From a virus: a DNA stretch of 64,000 nucleotides. Both the position numbers and the translations under genes were made by a program. Below are positions 7,825 to 14,544 of this stretch, piece by piece. How positions within the stretch are numbered: position 1 is the stretch's first letter; each line of letters begins with the position of its first letter. The stretch covers positions 1-64,000 of IMG/VR virus record IMGVR_UViG_3300009514_000014; one strand, written 5' to 3'. Below the pieces are notes generated by a model. That model searched no databases, was not told where the DNA came from, and was given only the letters and a program-made list of their open reading frames with translations.

Positions 7825-8385
7825 TCATCCGTTGTTCCATCCGCAGGCCGCGCACGCGAGTGCCGTGGCCTTGATTGGTTCAGCGCAGCGCGGACACGTG
7901 CCGGTGGCGTACGCTTGTTTGATTTCAGTCCACGCCGCCGACTCGATGAAGGGCGTGGGGGCGGCGGCGAAGCAGTCGACTATGGCGGTCAAGGCTTTCT
8001 GTAGCGTCTTCTGCTGCGCTGCCATGCGGTCGAGACGCGACATGATGGCGTTGTGCGAGTACGCGACTACACTCTGTGTGCGGGTAGCGTGATGCCCTCC
8101 CGGTTCTAGTGTTTGTCTAGGATACATCACCGACGACGAGCAGAATGTCGACGTGCAGAAGTCGCAGAGCAACACTATCTGCTCCACCGTGTAGAGGCCA
8201 TCCTCACGGTCGTATCGCATGTCTGGCAGTTGGTCTCTGGCTGCGTGCCCCAAGGGGTACTTGTAGACTTGTAATGGCGCGTCTTCGTAGCCGCAGCTTT
8301 CGCAACCGAGGTCGTCCAGGTCTTCTGGTGGCACGACCTGCCCGATGCGGTAGATTCGTTTTGCTGGATCAATCAGTGTCATCAT
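7825..8385 (-). CDS. Protein with two zinc ribbons
   Basis: 186 residues. An N-terminal CESCGY pair and CDFC, and a C-terminal CPRC...CAACGW ribbon, frame a helical middle section. C-terminal double CxxC modules of this type are common in phage and bacterial small zinc-ribbon proteins. Function unknown. Confidence 0.7.
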   Translation of the reverse strand: MMTLIDPAKRIYRIGQVVPPEDLDDLGCESCGYEDAPLQVYKYPLGHAARDQLPDMRYDREDGLYTVEQIVLLCDFCTSTFCSSSVMYPRQTLEPGGHHATRTQSVVAYSHNAIMSRLDRMAAQQKTLQKALTAIVDCFAAAPTPFIESAAWTEIKQAYATGTCPRCAEPIKATALACAACGWNNG

Positions 8386-8758
8386 CGCCCCCGTATTCGG
8401 CCAGCAGGCGTCTAGCTTCGTCTAGAGCTCTCTTGCCCGCACCGAGTGGCATGTTCAGTGAAGCTCGCAGCCTGGCGTCTATCTCGTGGGCTTCAGCTTG
8501 GCGCAGCAACTGTTCTTGCTCGTCGGTCAGCTCTTCGTCCTCGTCCGGTTCTGAAAAGCGGTGCGGCCACATGCGAAGGCACTTGTTTTCGAGAGCGAGC
8601 ATGTAACGATGGGGCCCGATGTAGCCGTCTCTTCGGGAAAAGAAACTCATTACCTGCACGAGTTGGTCGACGAGTTCTTCTATAGCCACCGCCGAAGGTT
8701 TTAAGAGCGGCGGTGTACCTTCTTCGTAGTCATCAGCTGGCGTCATTTTCTTTTTCAC
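8369..8758 (-). CDS. Hypothetical acidic helical protein
   Basis: 129 residues; ATG at 8746 is an alternative start. The C-terminal half has a strongly charged, coiled-coil-like helix (DEDEELTDEQEQLLRQAEAH). Overlaps both neighbours. Function unknown. Confidence 0.65.
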   Translation of the reverse strand: MKKKMTPADDYEEGTPPLLKPSAVAIEELVDQLVQVMSFFSRRDGYIGPHRYMLALENKCLRMWPHRFSEPDEDEELTDEQEQLLRQAEAHEIDARLRASLNMPLGAGKRALDEARRLLAEYGGDDDTD

Positions 8759-9191
8759 TTATGCAGGGGTGTTCTACTGGCTGCAGGGGTGGGTCTGGCG
8801 CAATCCCGCTCTTGCTCCGTCCGTTGTGCAAAAACAGGCGCGGCTTGTTGCAGTTGTAGCAACGTCCTCCGTCGACCATCACGCACGTGTAGACGTAGCC
8901 ACAGGAGCCGATGTACGCCTCGCTGATATAAATGCTCGTCTGTGCTGTCGCACGGTCGTAACGGTAAATGCAAGCGCGTCCAGGGCGCGTCTTGTCTAAT
9001 CGCTCATTGAGCGCGGCTAGCTCTGGGGTCGGTGGCTCCAGACGGAACGCGACAAGGTTGAACTCCGGAGTATCGCGTACGCCAACCGTCCACGGCACAG
9101 CGGGGCGTCGTCGGTCTGGGTGCTGGTACTCGATGCGTCGTGCATCCCAGTCCGAGATATTGGCGATGTACTCGGCGCTAGGCCCGCTCAC
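8733..9191 (-). CDS. Hypothetical protein with CxxC pair
   Basis: 152 residues from GTG at 9191, chosen because AAAGGA lies just upstream and it overlaps the previous stop only slightly; an ATG at 9269 would overlap by 90 bases. A CYNCNK pair sits near residue 115. Function unknown. Confidence 0.6.
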   Translation of the reverse strand: MSGPSAEYIANISDWDARRIEYQHPDRRRPAVPWTVGVRDTPEFNLVAFRLEPPTPELAALNERLDKTRPGRACIYRYDRATAQTSIYISEAYIGSCGYVYTCVMVDGGRCYNCNKPRLFLHNGRSKSGIAPDPPLQPVEHPCISEKENDAS

Positions 9192-9774
9192 GGATTGGTC
9201 CTTTGGTCTCTTCGAAGCGAACGATCTTGTCGCGCACCACCTGGCCGCCGCATTTGAAGGGGCAGTCATCGTGGATGGTCACTGGAGGCAGAACCTCTCC
9301 GGGGTTGTCGACGAAGCAACGGTTGGTGCACTCGAGCGTATAGACCACGGAGATGCGCCCCAGATTGCCAGGCATCAAGTCGAACATGCCGTTGATCAAG
9401 GCGAGCGGCGTCAATCCTCCGGTCGTGTACGTCCCCTGCACGTACTCGCGGATGGGCACGGGAATCGGGATGCGGGGATGATCGCACATCGACCGGTTGC
9501 AGGTGACCTGTGCGTTGAACAGCAACGACATCGCATCACGGTCCGACTCCAAGAGACCGTTGAGATATTGAATGACGTCCGGCAAGTGAGCAGTCCGCAC
9601 GGCAAACGAAAGGAGCTCGTCGTGCGGTGTTTTGATTTCCGGTGATTTGATTGGCGCGTCCAATGTCGTGGTTCCTTTTCCGTCAGTGAAGACTGCAGCG
9701 TGTCCGGTGCAGGACTCCTCGAACTTTCTTTCAAGCGCATCAAGCTGCGCCGTGATGTCTGCGCGGTAGCCCAT
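9178..9774 (-). CDS. Hypothetical protein
   Basis: 198 residues from ATG at 9774 (MGYRADIT). Cysteines in the C-terminal half (CTNRC, CPFKCGG) may bind metal. It sits in the leftward operon with 1-14 base overlaps on both sides. Function unknown. Confidence 0.65.
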   Translation of the reverse strand: MGYRADITAQLDALERKFEESCTGHAAVFTDGKGTTTLDAPIKSPEIKTPHDELLSFAVRTAHLPDVIQYLNGLLESDRDAMSLLFNAQVTCNRSMCDHPRIPIPVPIREYVQGTYTTGGLTPLALINGMFDLMPGNLGRISVVYTLECTNRCFVDNPGEVLPPVTIHDDCPFKCGGQVVRDKIVRFEETKGPIRERA

Positions 9775-10250
9775 TAAACCGCCACCCCCATGTCGCGCTC
9801 TACCATCTCTGGTAGCACCAGCAGTTCCGGGTCGAGGTCCTCTTCGCAGCACGGGCATCGAGTGATCAATACGCCACCGTCGTCTTGCAGGTGCATGAAA
9901 ATCTCAGACTCGATGCGACCCAGTGCTACAGCGTCACGAGCAGACCAATGCAGTGCCGCCTCGCACTCGGGGCAGCACGGTTTATACTTCATGTACTCTT
10001 TACAGCAGGCAAGACAGACTTGTTGACGGAGTCCTGGCGCAAAGCACAGGTGCTCTCCGCAGAAGTACTTTCCGCACCCCCAATGGTCCCCATCGCGATC
10101 TTCAGCGCCCTCGCCTTCATGCATGCCGCCGCAACAATACCCGAGGCCCCTATCGATCGGCACTGGACACTCAGGGTGGTCGCACACTGCTGCCACGCAA
10201 TAACCCATTTCTCGTCCGTCTTTATCATAGCCGCAGTGACCCCAACCCAT
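9774..10250 (-). CDS. Cys/His-rich zinc-binding protein
   Basis: 158 residues from ATG at 10250. It contains about 20 cysteines arranged as RING- or AN1-like clusters (CDHPEC, CGKYFCGEHLC, CLACC, CCPEC, CPCCEE). It probably binds several zinc ions; the GKYFCGEHL pattern recalls AN1/B-box fingers. Partner unknown. Confidence 0.7.
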   Translation of the reverse strand: MGWGHCGYDKDGREMGYCVAAVCDHPECPVPIDRGLGYCCGGMHEGEGAEDRDGDHWGCGKYFCGEHLCFAPGLRQQVCLACCKEYMKYKPCCPECEAALHWSARDAVALGRIESEIFMHLQDDGGVLITRCPCCEEDLDPELLVLPEMVERDMGVAV

Positions 10251-10702
10251 CAGGCACCTCGCTTGGTGCGGACCATGCGGTCGTTGCCGGGCTCGGAGAC
10301 CCTGCGCCACTTGGCGCCATCCCAATGTTGCACGTCTGTGCGCATCAGCGCATCGACGGTCATCAGCTTGTCTGGACCCAGTGTGCGCTCCTCGACAGGG
10401 CGACCTTCACGGATGGCGTTGTCGATGCCACGTTGCATGCCGTCGGAGATGCCGAGGTCGGTGTAGACGATGGTCTTCCGCGCATGCGCGTGCCAGGCAA
10501 AGCCTGCCCGGATGCCGAGCTCGCGCTCGGTGTCGACGGTGTCGTGGAGCAGGCCTTCCTGATCATAGAGCAGGTGCGACGCGAAGGGTGCCTCACCGCG
10601 ATAGATGGAGTCGCGCATGCAAGCTCGTGCGTAGGCCTTGTTGTACTCGAAGTCGCCGGTCAGCGGGGACTCAAGGATTACTGGGATTGGCTTATTCGTC
10701 AT
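10250..10702 (-). CDS. DUF7768-like phage protein
   Basis: 150 residues. The opening PVILESPLTGDFEYNKAYAR with later HLLYDQEGLL and GFAWHAHARKTIVYTDLG resembles the small Rossmann-like family found in many phages and distantly related to nucleoside deoxyribosyltransferases. Substrate unknown; family assignment is from memory. Confidence 0.6.
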   Translation of the reverse strand: MTNKPIPVILESPLTGDFEYNKAYARACMRDSIYRGEAPFASHLLYDQEGLLHDTVDTERELGIRAGFAWHAHARKTIVYTDLGISDGMQRGIDNAIREGRPVEERTLGPDKLMTVDALMRTDVQHWDGAKWRRVSEPGNDRMVRTKRGA

Positions 10703-11132
10703 CTTCCATCTCCCCGAGAGTTTCAGTCTCTTCGAAGGTCGTGTCAGCTCGCGCAGCGAAGGACTCCGCTGTAGCGATAGGGAACTCTTTGCCGTCCAGA
10801 GGCCGCACAGACTTCGGCGCGTCAGGGTCGACGGCGTCTTGCTCGCGTATCCAACCCAGGATGGCGTTTTGGAAGGCCTGCGGTGTCATGTCAGGATTGA
10901 AGGCTGCGTGTACCACGTGGGAGCCTTGCTCGGTATCGCCGCCTACAGAGGCGCGACGGATGGCTGAGCCTTCCTCCATGAACTCTGGGCTCGGACGCTG
11001 CAGTCGCTCGAACTGCTTGTGCGCTTCCCGCACGCAGTCCTCAAGCATGCGGATGACGCCATCTTCGGTGTGCGCGTCGACGACTATCTTGGCGCTGAAG
11101 CGTCGTTTGATCGGGGAGAGTTGGTCAGACAT
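10692..11132 (-). CDS. Hypothetical protein
   Basis: 146 residues from ATG at 11132 (MSDQLSPIKRRF). An N-terminal alpha/beta segment is followed by an acidic C-terminus. Overlaps both neighbours. Function unknown. Confidence 0.6.
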   Translation of the reverse strand: MSDQLSPIKRRFSAKIVVDAHTEDGVIRMLEDCVREAHKQFERLQRPSPEFMEEGSAIRRASVGGDTEQGSHVVHAAFNPDMTPQAFQNAILGWIREQDAVDPDAPKSVRPLDGKEFPIATAESFAARADTTFEETETLGEMEDDE

Positions 11133-11403
11133 CTGATGGGTCCTTTGTCGGCGGTAGCAGCTGCAGGCCGTTTCGTTTGCGGTGAGCTTCAATCGCTGCG
11201 TCGCTCGCGGCGGCTTGTGGGTTGATGATGTTGATTAGTTCGTCGCGGGCATCTGAGAGCGCATTCATCGCCGCATTGTAACGTTGCAGCAGCGCAGTAG
11301 GTATCTCGACCTCAAACCCGTTGAAGGGTTGAAAGTCGAACAGTGCTACTTGGTAGATGATTGCGCGCGTTTTAGTTTGGTTAGGCATCTGTGCTCGTGC
11401 CAT
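11125..11403 (-). CDS. Hypothetical protein, first gene of a leftward operon
   Basis: 92 residues; ATG at 11403 or 11388. The N-terminal half is beta-rich and the C-terminal half helical. A near-consensus promoter lies just upstream, so this gene begins the leftward operon that runs to about 7 kb. Confidence 0.6.
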   Translation of the reverse strand: MARAQMPNQTKTRAIIYQVALFDFQPFNGFEVEIPTALLQRYNAAMNALSDARDELINIINPQAAASDAAIEAHRKRNGLQLLPPTKDPSDV

Positions 11404-11436
11404 GGTGTAAGCATCAACCCGCCCACACCGCCTTTC

Positions 11437-11465
11437 ATTTTATGTTTCAGGTACTAGTCTGTCAA
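11437..11465 (-). promoter_or_regulatory. Near-consensus sigma-70 promoter (leftward)
   Basis: On the minus strand TTGACA (11460-11465) and TAAAAT (11437-11442) are exactly 17 bp apart. It drives the leftward operon starting at 11403. Confidence 0.8.
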
Positions 11466-11468
11466 CAG

Positions 11469-11762
11469 TTAACCTTGTGTTGGGCCGTCAGGGTACAACG
11501 CCCAAAGGGTGGGGCCACCGGGCCTGTGAGACACTTCAACGTGTGCTCTGGGGTAACGTTTTTGCAGTGCGGCTGCGAAGACTCTGATGTCCGCGTCGTC
11601 GTCCACTAGGCCAAAGACGTGGCGAAAGTGCAGTCCGCAGGTCATGCCTTTGGCGAGGTTGCTTCCGTCACCAGAATCAGTTGTAGTGTAGCCGAGCTCG
11701 TTGAGTTCGATCACCAAGTCTTTGATGCCTGGAGCCAGTGCGTTTTTTGTTGCTTCGTCCAT
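11469..11762 (-). CDS. Hypothetical protein, probably translated leaderless
   Basis: 97 residues from ATG at 11762. This start lies exactly 7 nt after the -10 box of the upstream promoter, so the message should begin at the ATG; there is no Shine-Dalgarno sequence. The protein is alpha/beta (LVIELNELGYTTTDSGDGS, VEVSHRPGGPTLWALYPDG) and resembles small phage proteins of unknown role. Confidence 0.65.
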   Translation of the reverse strand: MDEATKNALAPGIKDLVIELNELGYTTTDSGDGSNLAKGMTCGLHFRHVFGLVDDDADIRVFAAALQKRYPRAHVEVSHRPGGPTLWALYPDGPTQG

Positions 11763-11769
11763 ACTGCAC

Positions 11770-11797
11770 ATCATAACGTTGTGATAAAAAAACTCAA
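11770..11797 (-). promoter_or_regulatory. Promoter for the leaderless 11762 gene
   Basis: Minus-strand TTGAGT (11792-11797) and TATGAT (11770-11775) are 16 bp apart, followed by 7 nt and then ATG. Confidence 0.7.
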
Positions 11798-12063
11798 CAT
11801 TTTTTCACATACTAAAATTTAGGTGTTGACAGGCGCGACCAATTAGGTCAGAACCGTAGACAAGCAAATGGAACGATCAAGACTCATAGCCACTTCGGCA
11901 TTATCCAGCGCGACATCACATCTGATGTTTAGTTGGAACGATTGCATCCTCCCCGTGGGGGGCTTGCTCGGCACGCGCATTTATGCGTCGGCCAATCAAG
12001 AGCAGGCGACCCCAAAAGGAGGCCCAGGCGGCTAAGGACTCGACAGGAGTAACACGAGACCAA
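11776..12063. other. Intergenic leader before the tRNA array
   Basis: No convincing gene is visible on either strand. It contains the divergent promoter region, a plus-strand TTGACA at about 11824 lacking a good -10 box, and small hairpins (for example CATCA-catc-TGATG). It probably holds the promoter of the tRNA transcript. Confidence 0.4.
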
Positions 12064-12100
12064 AGGCCGCCAGGGAAAACCCGGTGGCCTTTTTCTTTTT
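12064..12100 (+). terminator. Terminator-like hairpin directly upstream of the first tRNA
   Basis: AGGCC...GGCCT arms with an inner CCAGGG/CCCGG stem and AAAA loop are followed by a T-rich run ending at 12100. tRNA-Tyr begins at 12101, so this either attenuates entry into the array or ends a short leader RNA. Confidence 0.7.
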
Positions 12101-12181
12101 GGATGCGCTGGGCAAGTGGCGAGCCCACCCGGCTGTAAACCGGACGTGAGAGCTGTGCAGGTTCAACTCCTGCCGCATCCA
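12101..12181 (+). tRNA. tRNA-Tyr(GUA)
   Basis: Seven-base acceptor GGATGCG/CGCATCC, anticodon loop CTGTAAA, short extra arm and canonical T-loop TTCAACT. CCA is not encoded. Confidence 0.92.
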
Positions 12182-12199
12182 CACGGAGGAGAGGTAAAG

Positions 12200-12472
12200 A
12201 TGGAACACGAACGAAAACCGAAGCTCGACGCCATCAGTTATTCTGCCTCCGTAGCTCAAAGGAAGAAGCAAGGGACTTTTAATCCCGAGGTTGCTGGTTC
12301 GATTCCAGCCGGGGGTATCAGCGACGAGCTGCTAGCCGAATTCGACAATCGGGTGACGTTAGCCTACGTCGGTATCTACAACGCGTTCAAGGTGCCGAAG
12401 GATTTGCTTCGTGGCGGGTCCATGCAAGAAAACATGACTCGTGCGGTTATGCGACACATGCTTCGACGGTGA
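12200..12472 (+). CDS. Small gene interrupted in frame by tRNA-Lys
   Basis: 90 codons from ATG at 12200 behind a strong GGAGGAGAGG site. Codons 16-39 are the tRNA-Lys gene read through without a stop. The flanking residues join smoothly (KLDAI then SDELLAEFDNRV), and ATCAG occurs both before the inserted stretch (12233-12237) and at its end (12317-12321). An 84-bp insertion would therefore restore the original frame. The function of the original protein is unknown. Confidence 0.6.
   Translation: MEHERKPKLDAISYSASVAQRKKQGTFNPEVAGSIPAGGISDELLAEFDNRVTLAYVGIYNAFKVPKDLLRGGSMQENMTRAVMRHMLRR
12245..12317 (+). tRNA. tRNA-Lys(UUU) embedded in a coding sequence
   Basis: Acceptor GCCTCCG/CGGGGGT, anticodon loop CTTTTAA and T-loop TTCGATT. 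It lies inside the 12200-12472 ORF. Confidence 0.85.
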
Positions 12473-12476
12473 TTGA

Positions 12477-12547
12477 TCGGGACTCGTCCAACGGTAGGAC
12501 GTCAGCCTCTGGAGCTGAATATCGGGGTTCAAATCCCTGGTCCCGAA
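12477..12547 (+). tRNA. tRNA-Gln(CUG)
   Basis: Acceptor TCGGGAC/GTCCCGA, anticodon loop CTCTGGA in a five-base stem, T-loop TTCAAAT. Confidence 0.9.
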
Positions 12548-12677
12548 TGTGTGATAGATGTTCATGGCGGCGGCTGTCCGCAGCGCGACCGATCTAGGGC
12601 ATCGACACTCTTTGATAATCGAATAGTAGATCATGGTCACGTGAGTCTAGCCGAAAGGCCGTAATGGCTCGCGTTGT

Positions 12678-12751
12678 GGCCCTATAGCTTAGTCTGGTAG
12701 AGCATCCGGCTCATAACCGGGCGGTCTCTGGTTCAAATCCAGGTGGGGCCA
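12678..12751 (+). tRNA. tRNA-Met(CAU)
   Basis: Acceptor GGCCCTA/TGGGGCC, anticodon loop CTCATAA. One of three CAU tRNAs in the window; whether it is initiator, elongator or Ile-lysidine type cannot be told by eye. Confidence 0.88.
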
Positions 12752-12757
12752 CTTTAC

Positions 12758-12829
12758 GGCGAGATAGCTCAATCGGTAGAGCAGTGGACTGAAAATCCGC
12801 GTGCGGGAGTTCGATTCTCCCTCTTGCCA
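12758..12829 (+). tRNA. tRNA-Phe(GAA)
   Basis: Acceptor GGCGAGA/TCTTGCC, anticodon loop CTGAAAA, T-loop TTCGATT. Confidence 0.92.
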
Positions 12830-12835
12830 TCTTGT

Positions 12836-12906
12836 TCCGAGATCATCTAACGGTAGGATGACAGCCTTTGACGCTGTTTATCTGGGTTCGAATCCCAGTC
12901 TCGGAT
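12836..12906 (+). tRNA. tRNA-Gln(UUG)
   Basis: Acceptor TCCGAGA/TCTCGGA, anticodon loop CTTTGAC, T-loop TTCGAAT. Confidence 0.9.
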
Positions 12907-12913
12907 TTCTACT

Positions 12914-12987
12914 CGGGGTGTAGCGCAGCCTGGAAGCGCATCTGCTTTGGGAGCAGAGAGTCGAAGGTTCAAATCCTTTCACCCCGA
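12914..12987 (+). tRNA. tRNA-Pro(UGG)
   Basis: Acceptor CGGGGTG/CACCCCG, anticodon loop TTTGGGA, T-loop TTCAAAT. Confidence 0.92.
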
Positions 12988-12991
12988 CTTT

Positions 12992-13120
12992 GATGGACCG
13001 CTTGATGTTGGGTAATCAATCAAACTGATAATTTGAACGACTGAGGTTCGATTCCTCGGGGCCCCAAAACTGCGGGGCCGTTGGACGGGAAAAAGCTCCA
13101 GCGTCTACTCTTTGTTCATC
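12992..13120 (+). tRNA. U/D unit 1: permuted tRNA with Ile-type GAU anticodon
   Basis: Order: U element (12992-13012), 3' portion with anticodon stem-loop (loop CTGATAA) and T-arm to acceptor GGGCCCC (13059-13065), linker 13066-13073, 5' acceptor GGGGCCG (13074-13080), part of the D-arm, then D element (13090-13120). Six of seven acceptor pairs form across the linker. The break lies in the D-loop. The ends GATGGAC (U) and GTTCATC (D) pair over 7 bp, and TGGG pairs with TCCA. An intact tRNA-Ile(GAU) lies nearby at 13211. Confidence 0.65.
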
Positions 13121-13137
13121 AAAAATATTTTACGATT

Positions 13138-13206
13138 TGCGGACCGACAGCGACCGGTTACCCCTTTTCCAAAGAAGCCAATCCGATCGTGTAAAACTTG
13201 TTCGCA
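13138..13206 (+). other. U/D unit 2: empty, no tRNA inside
   Basis: U-like TGCGGACCG...CGG-TTACC (13138-13162) and D-like CCG...GTTCGCA (13182-13206) enclose only about 20 nt. The ends TGCGGAC and GTTCGCA pair over 7 bp with bases different from unit 1, and the inner helix is CGG/CCG rather than TGGR/TCCA. It looks like a unit that lost, or never had, a tRNA. Confidence 0.5.
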
Positions 13207-13210
13207 TTCT

Positions 13211-13286
13211 AGATCTGTAGCTCAGCCCTGGTTAGAGCGTTCGCCTGATAAGCGAGAGGTCGGCGGTTCAACTCCGCCCAGATCTA
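13211..13286 (+). tRNA. tRNA-Ile(GAU)
   Basis: Acceptor AGATCTG/CAGATCT, anticodon loop CTGATAA, canonical D- and T-arms. Confidence 0.92.
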
Positions 13287-13292
13287 TTTTAT

Positions 13293-13365
13293 GGTAGATG
13301 AGGCCGATAGGCGAGGCGCATGTTTGTGGTGCATGTCGTAGCGGGTTCGATTCCCGTCATCTACC
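13293..13365 (+). tRNA. tRNA-His(GUG)
   Basis: Acceptor GTAGATG/CATCTAC with an extra 5' G opposite C73 as expected for tRNA-His; anticodon loop TTTGTGG. The bases after position 73 read CA. Confidence 0.9.
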
Positions 13366-13368
13366 CAA

Positions 13369-13497
13369 GACGGACCGAAGAGCAAAGTGGATTATCGCAC
13401 GGGTAGTTCAATTGGTAGAATGCCCGGTTTAGCTACTGGGAGGTCGCTGGTTCGAATCCAGCCCCATGTACTTCCACGCTCGACTTACTTGTTCGTC
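13369..13497 (+). tRNA. U/D unit 3: linear-order tRNA with 8-nt anticodon loop
   Basis: U (13369-13396) and D (about 13471-13497) flank a tRNA body at 13397-13470 that is not permuted. D-arm GTTC/GAAT, T-stem GCTGG/CCAGC and anticodon stem CCCGG/CTGGG are canonical, but the anticodon loop TTTAGCTA has eight bases and the acceptor GCACGGG/CCCATGT has a C-A mismatch. U/D ends GACGGAC and GTTCGTC pair over 7 bp; inner helix GTGGA/TCCAC. Identity cannot be assigned. Confidence 0.55.
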
Positions 13498-13618
13498 AAC
13501 TTTTTTGGGTTGCACAGGCTGCGTGATGCACATGCGGTCTGACGGCTGGGACGTAGCGTGCATCAGCTTCGCCTTGGCTTTGGTCGGGTTCATCACCTGT
13601 CCAGGCTCAAACATTCTT

Positions 13619-13691
13619 GGGGCCATAGCTCAATTGGGAGAGCGCCTGCCTTGCAAGCAGGAGGTCGCCGGTTCGACTCCGGCTGGCTCCA
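13619..13691 (+). tRNA. tRNA-Ala(UGC)
   Basis: Acceptor GGGGCCA/TGGCTCC, anticodon loop CTTGCAA, T-loop TTCGACT. Confidence 0.93.
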
Positions 13692-13694
13692 CTA

Positions 13695-13770
13695 GATCGC
13701 GTGCCCTACCGGCACAGCGTACAAACAACTTTCAGCGGTTTTTTCCTGCTGGACCGACTTGCACGCGATC
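13695..13770 (+). repeat. Long inverted repeat between two tRNA-Ala genes
   Basis: A perfect 10-bp inverted repeat GATCGCGTGC (13695-13704) / GCACGCGATC (13761-13770) encloses 56 nt with a second hairpin around a T6 run and a GGACCG. It may be a processed spacer RNA or a decayed relative of the U/D units. Confidence 0.5.
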
Positions 13771-13775
13771 ACCAT

Positions 13776-13848
13776 GGGGATGTAGCTCAGCTGGGAGAGC
13801 ATCTGTCTGGCAGACAGAAGGTCCGGGGTTCGAGACCCCGCATCTCCA
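13776..13848 (+). tRNA. tRNA-Ala(GGC)
   Basis: Acceptor GGGGATG/CATCTCC, anticodon loop CTGGCAG, T-loop TTCGAGA. Confidence 0.9.
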
Positions 13849-13933
13849 CTAGGACAAAAAAGGGAACCCATTTCTGTCACTATGAATCCTTCGTGCATTG
13901 GTTGATGCTGTGTGCAGTCAATAGGAGAGTTCA

Positions 13934-14164
13934 GTGCAGCAAACACCAGACAGTGCAGATCCGCCAATGAGTGTCGAAGCCATACATCGTGAGCTGTTGG
14001 CTGGAGTAGTTAGTCTTCGTAAAATATATCTCGCCATGCAACGTGGTGAGCTTCGGTCTACGAAACTGGGGCGGCGACGTGTTGCTCGCAGATCGTGGGT
14101 TGAAAAATGGATTGATGGTGAAGACCAATGGTCCGATGTGTCTTGTGGTCCGGGACCGCTTTAG
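13934..14164 (+). CDS. Excisionase-like helix-turn-helix protein
   Basis: 76 residues from GTG at 13934 with GGAGAG upstream. Residues 13-62 match the HTH_17/MerR-like excisionase pattern: MSVEAIHRELL, VSLRKIYLAMQRGEL, then GRRRVARRSWVEKWID. Such proteins bind DNA as recombination directionality factors or small regulators. No integrase is visible in the window. Confidence 0.7.
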   Translation: MQQTPDSADPPMSVEAIHRELLAGVVSLRKIYLAMQRGELRSTKLGRRRVARRSWVEKWIDGEDQWSDVSCGPGPL

Positions 14165-14292
14165 GCCCCACGTGGGAGACCTGCCAAGGCGCAGGTCTGG
14201 CAATCCATCCCGGCGCAGCAACAGGAGGGTGTTCTAACACACGTCTCGCCTGCAGGTGACGAGTCAGGTGAGAGCCCTGAACTCCTGACCAC

Positions 14293-14365
14293 GCGAGTGA
14301 AGCTCATATGGTCGAGCGCCAGCCTTCCAAGCTGGATGCAGTCGGTTCGAATCCGATCACTCGCT
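14293..14365 (+). tRNA. tRNA-Gly(UCC)
   Basis: Acceptor GCGAGTG/CACTCGC, anticodon loop CTTCCAA, T-loop TTCGAAT. Confidence 0.92.
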
Positions 14366-14374
14366 CAAGTATTA

Positions 14375-14473
14375 GGGAATGCTGCTCCATGGGGGGCATT
14401 CGATTGCATATCCTTGTTGCCACGCTAGGCGACCGCTCGTAATCGATTATCAAGTTCGATTCTTGCACTCCCC
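14375..14473 (+). ncRNA. Possible intron-containing tRNA-like gene (Cys-type?)
   Basis: Acceptor strands GGGAATG and CACTCCC (one mismatch) and a T-loop TTCGATT mark tRNA ends, but 99 nt lie between. A TTGCATA loop (GCA anticodon) in a TCGA/TCGA stem is followed by GTTGCC/GGCGAC, which covaries with the U/D outer helix, and a GACCG block ending in TTATC. It reads as a linear-order U/D intron in a degenerate tRNA. A T6 run follows. An intact tRNA-Cys exists at 27288. Confidence 0.35.
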
Positions 14474-14481
14474 GTTTTTTC

Positions 14482-14510
14482 TTGACGACCTTCGTTCTAT
14501 CTGGTGTAAT
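14482..14510 (+). promoter_or_regulatory. Promoter for the 14545 structural gene
   Basis: TTGACG (14482-14487) and TGTAAT (14505-14510) are 17 bp apart; the gene follows with a leader containing GGAGGA. Confidence 0.75.
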
Positions 14511-14544
14511 CTCGCTGTTATTCCAATCTATACGGAGGATTCCA

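Noticed and set aside
13429-13626. 65-codon minus-strand ORF opposite unit 3
   Set aside because: It is antisense to a tRNA at one end and has no ribosome site.
14293-14365. Attachment site at a tRNA gene
   Set aside because: No integrase and no duplicated tRNA 3' end with flanking repeats were found, despite an excisionase-like gene nearby.
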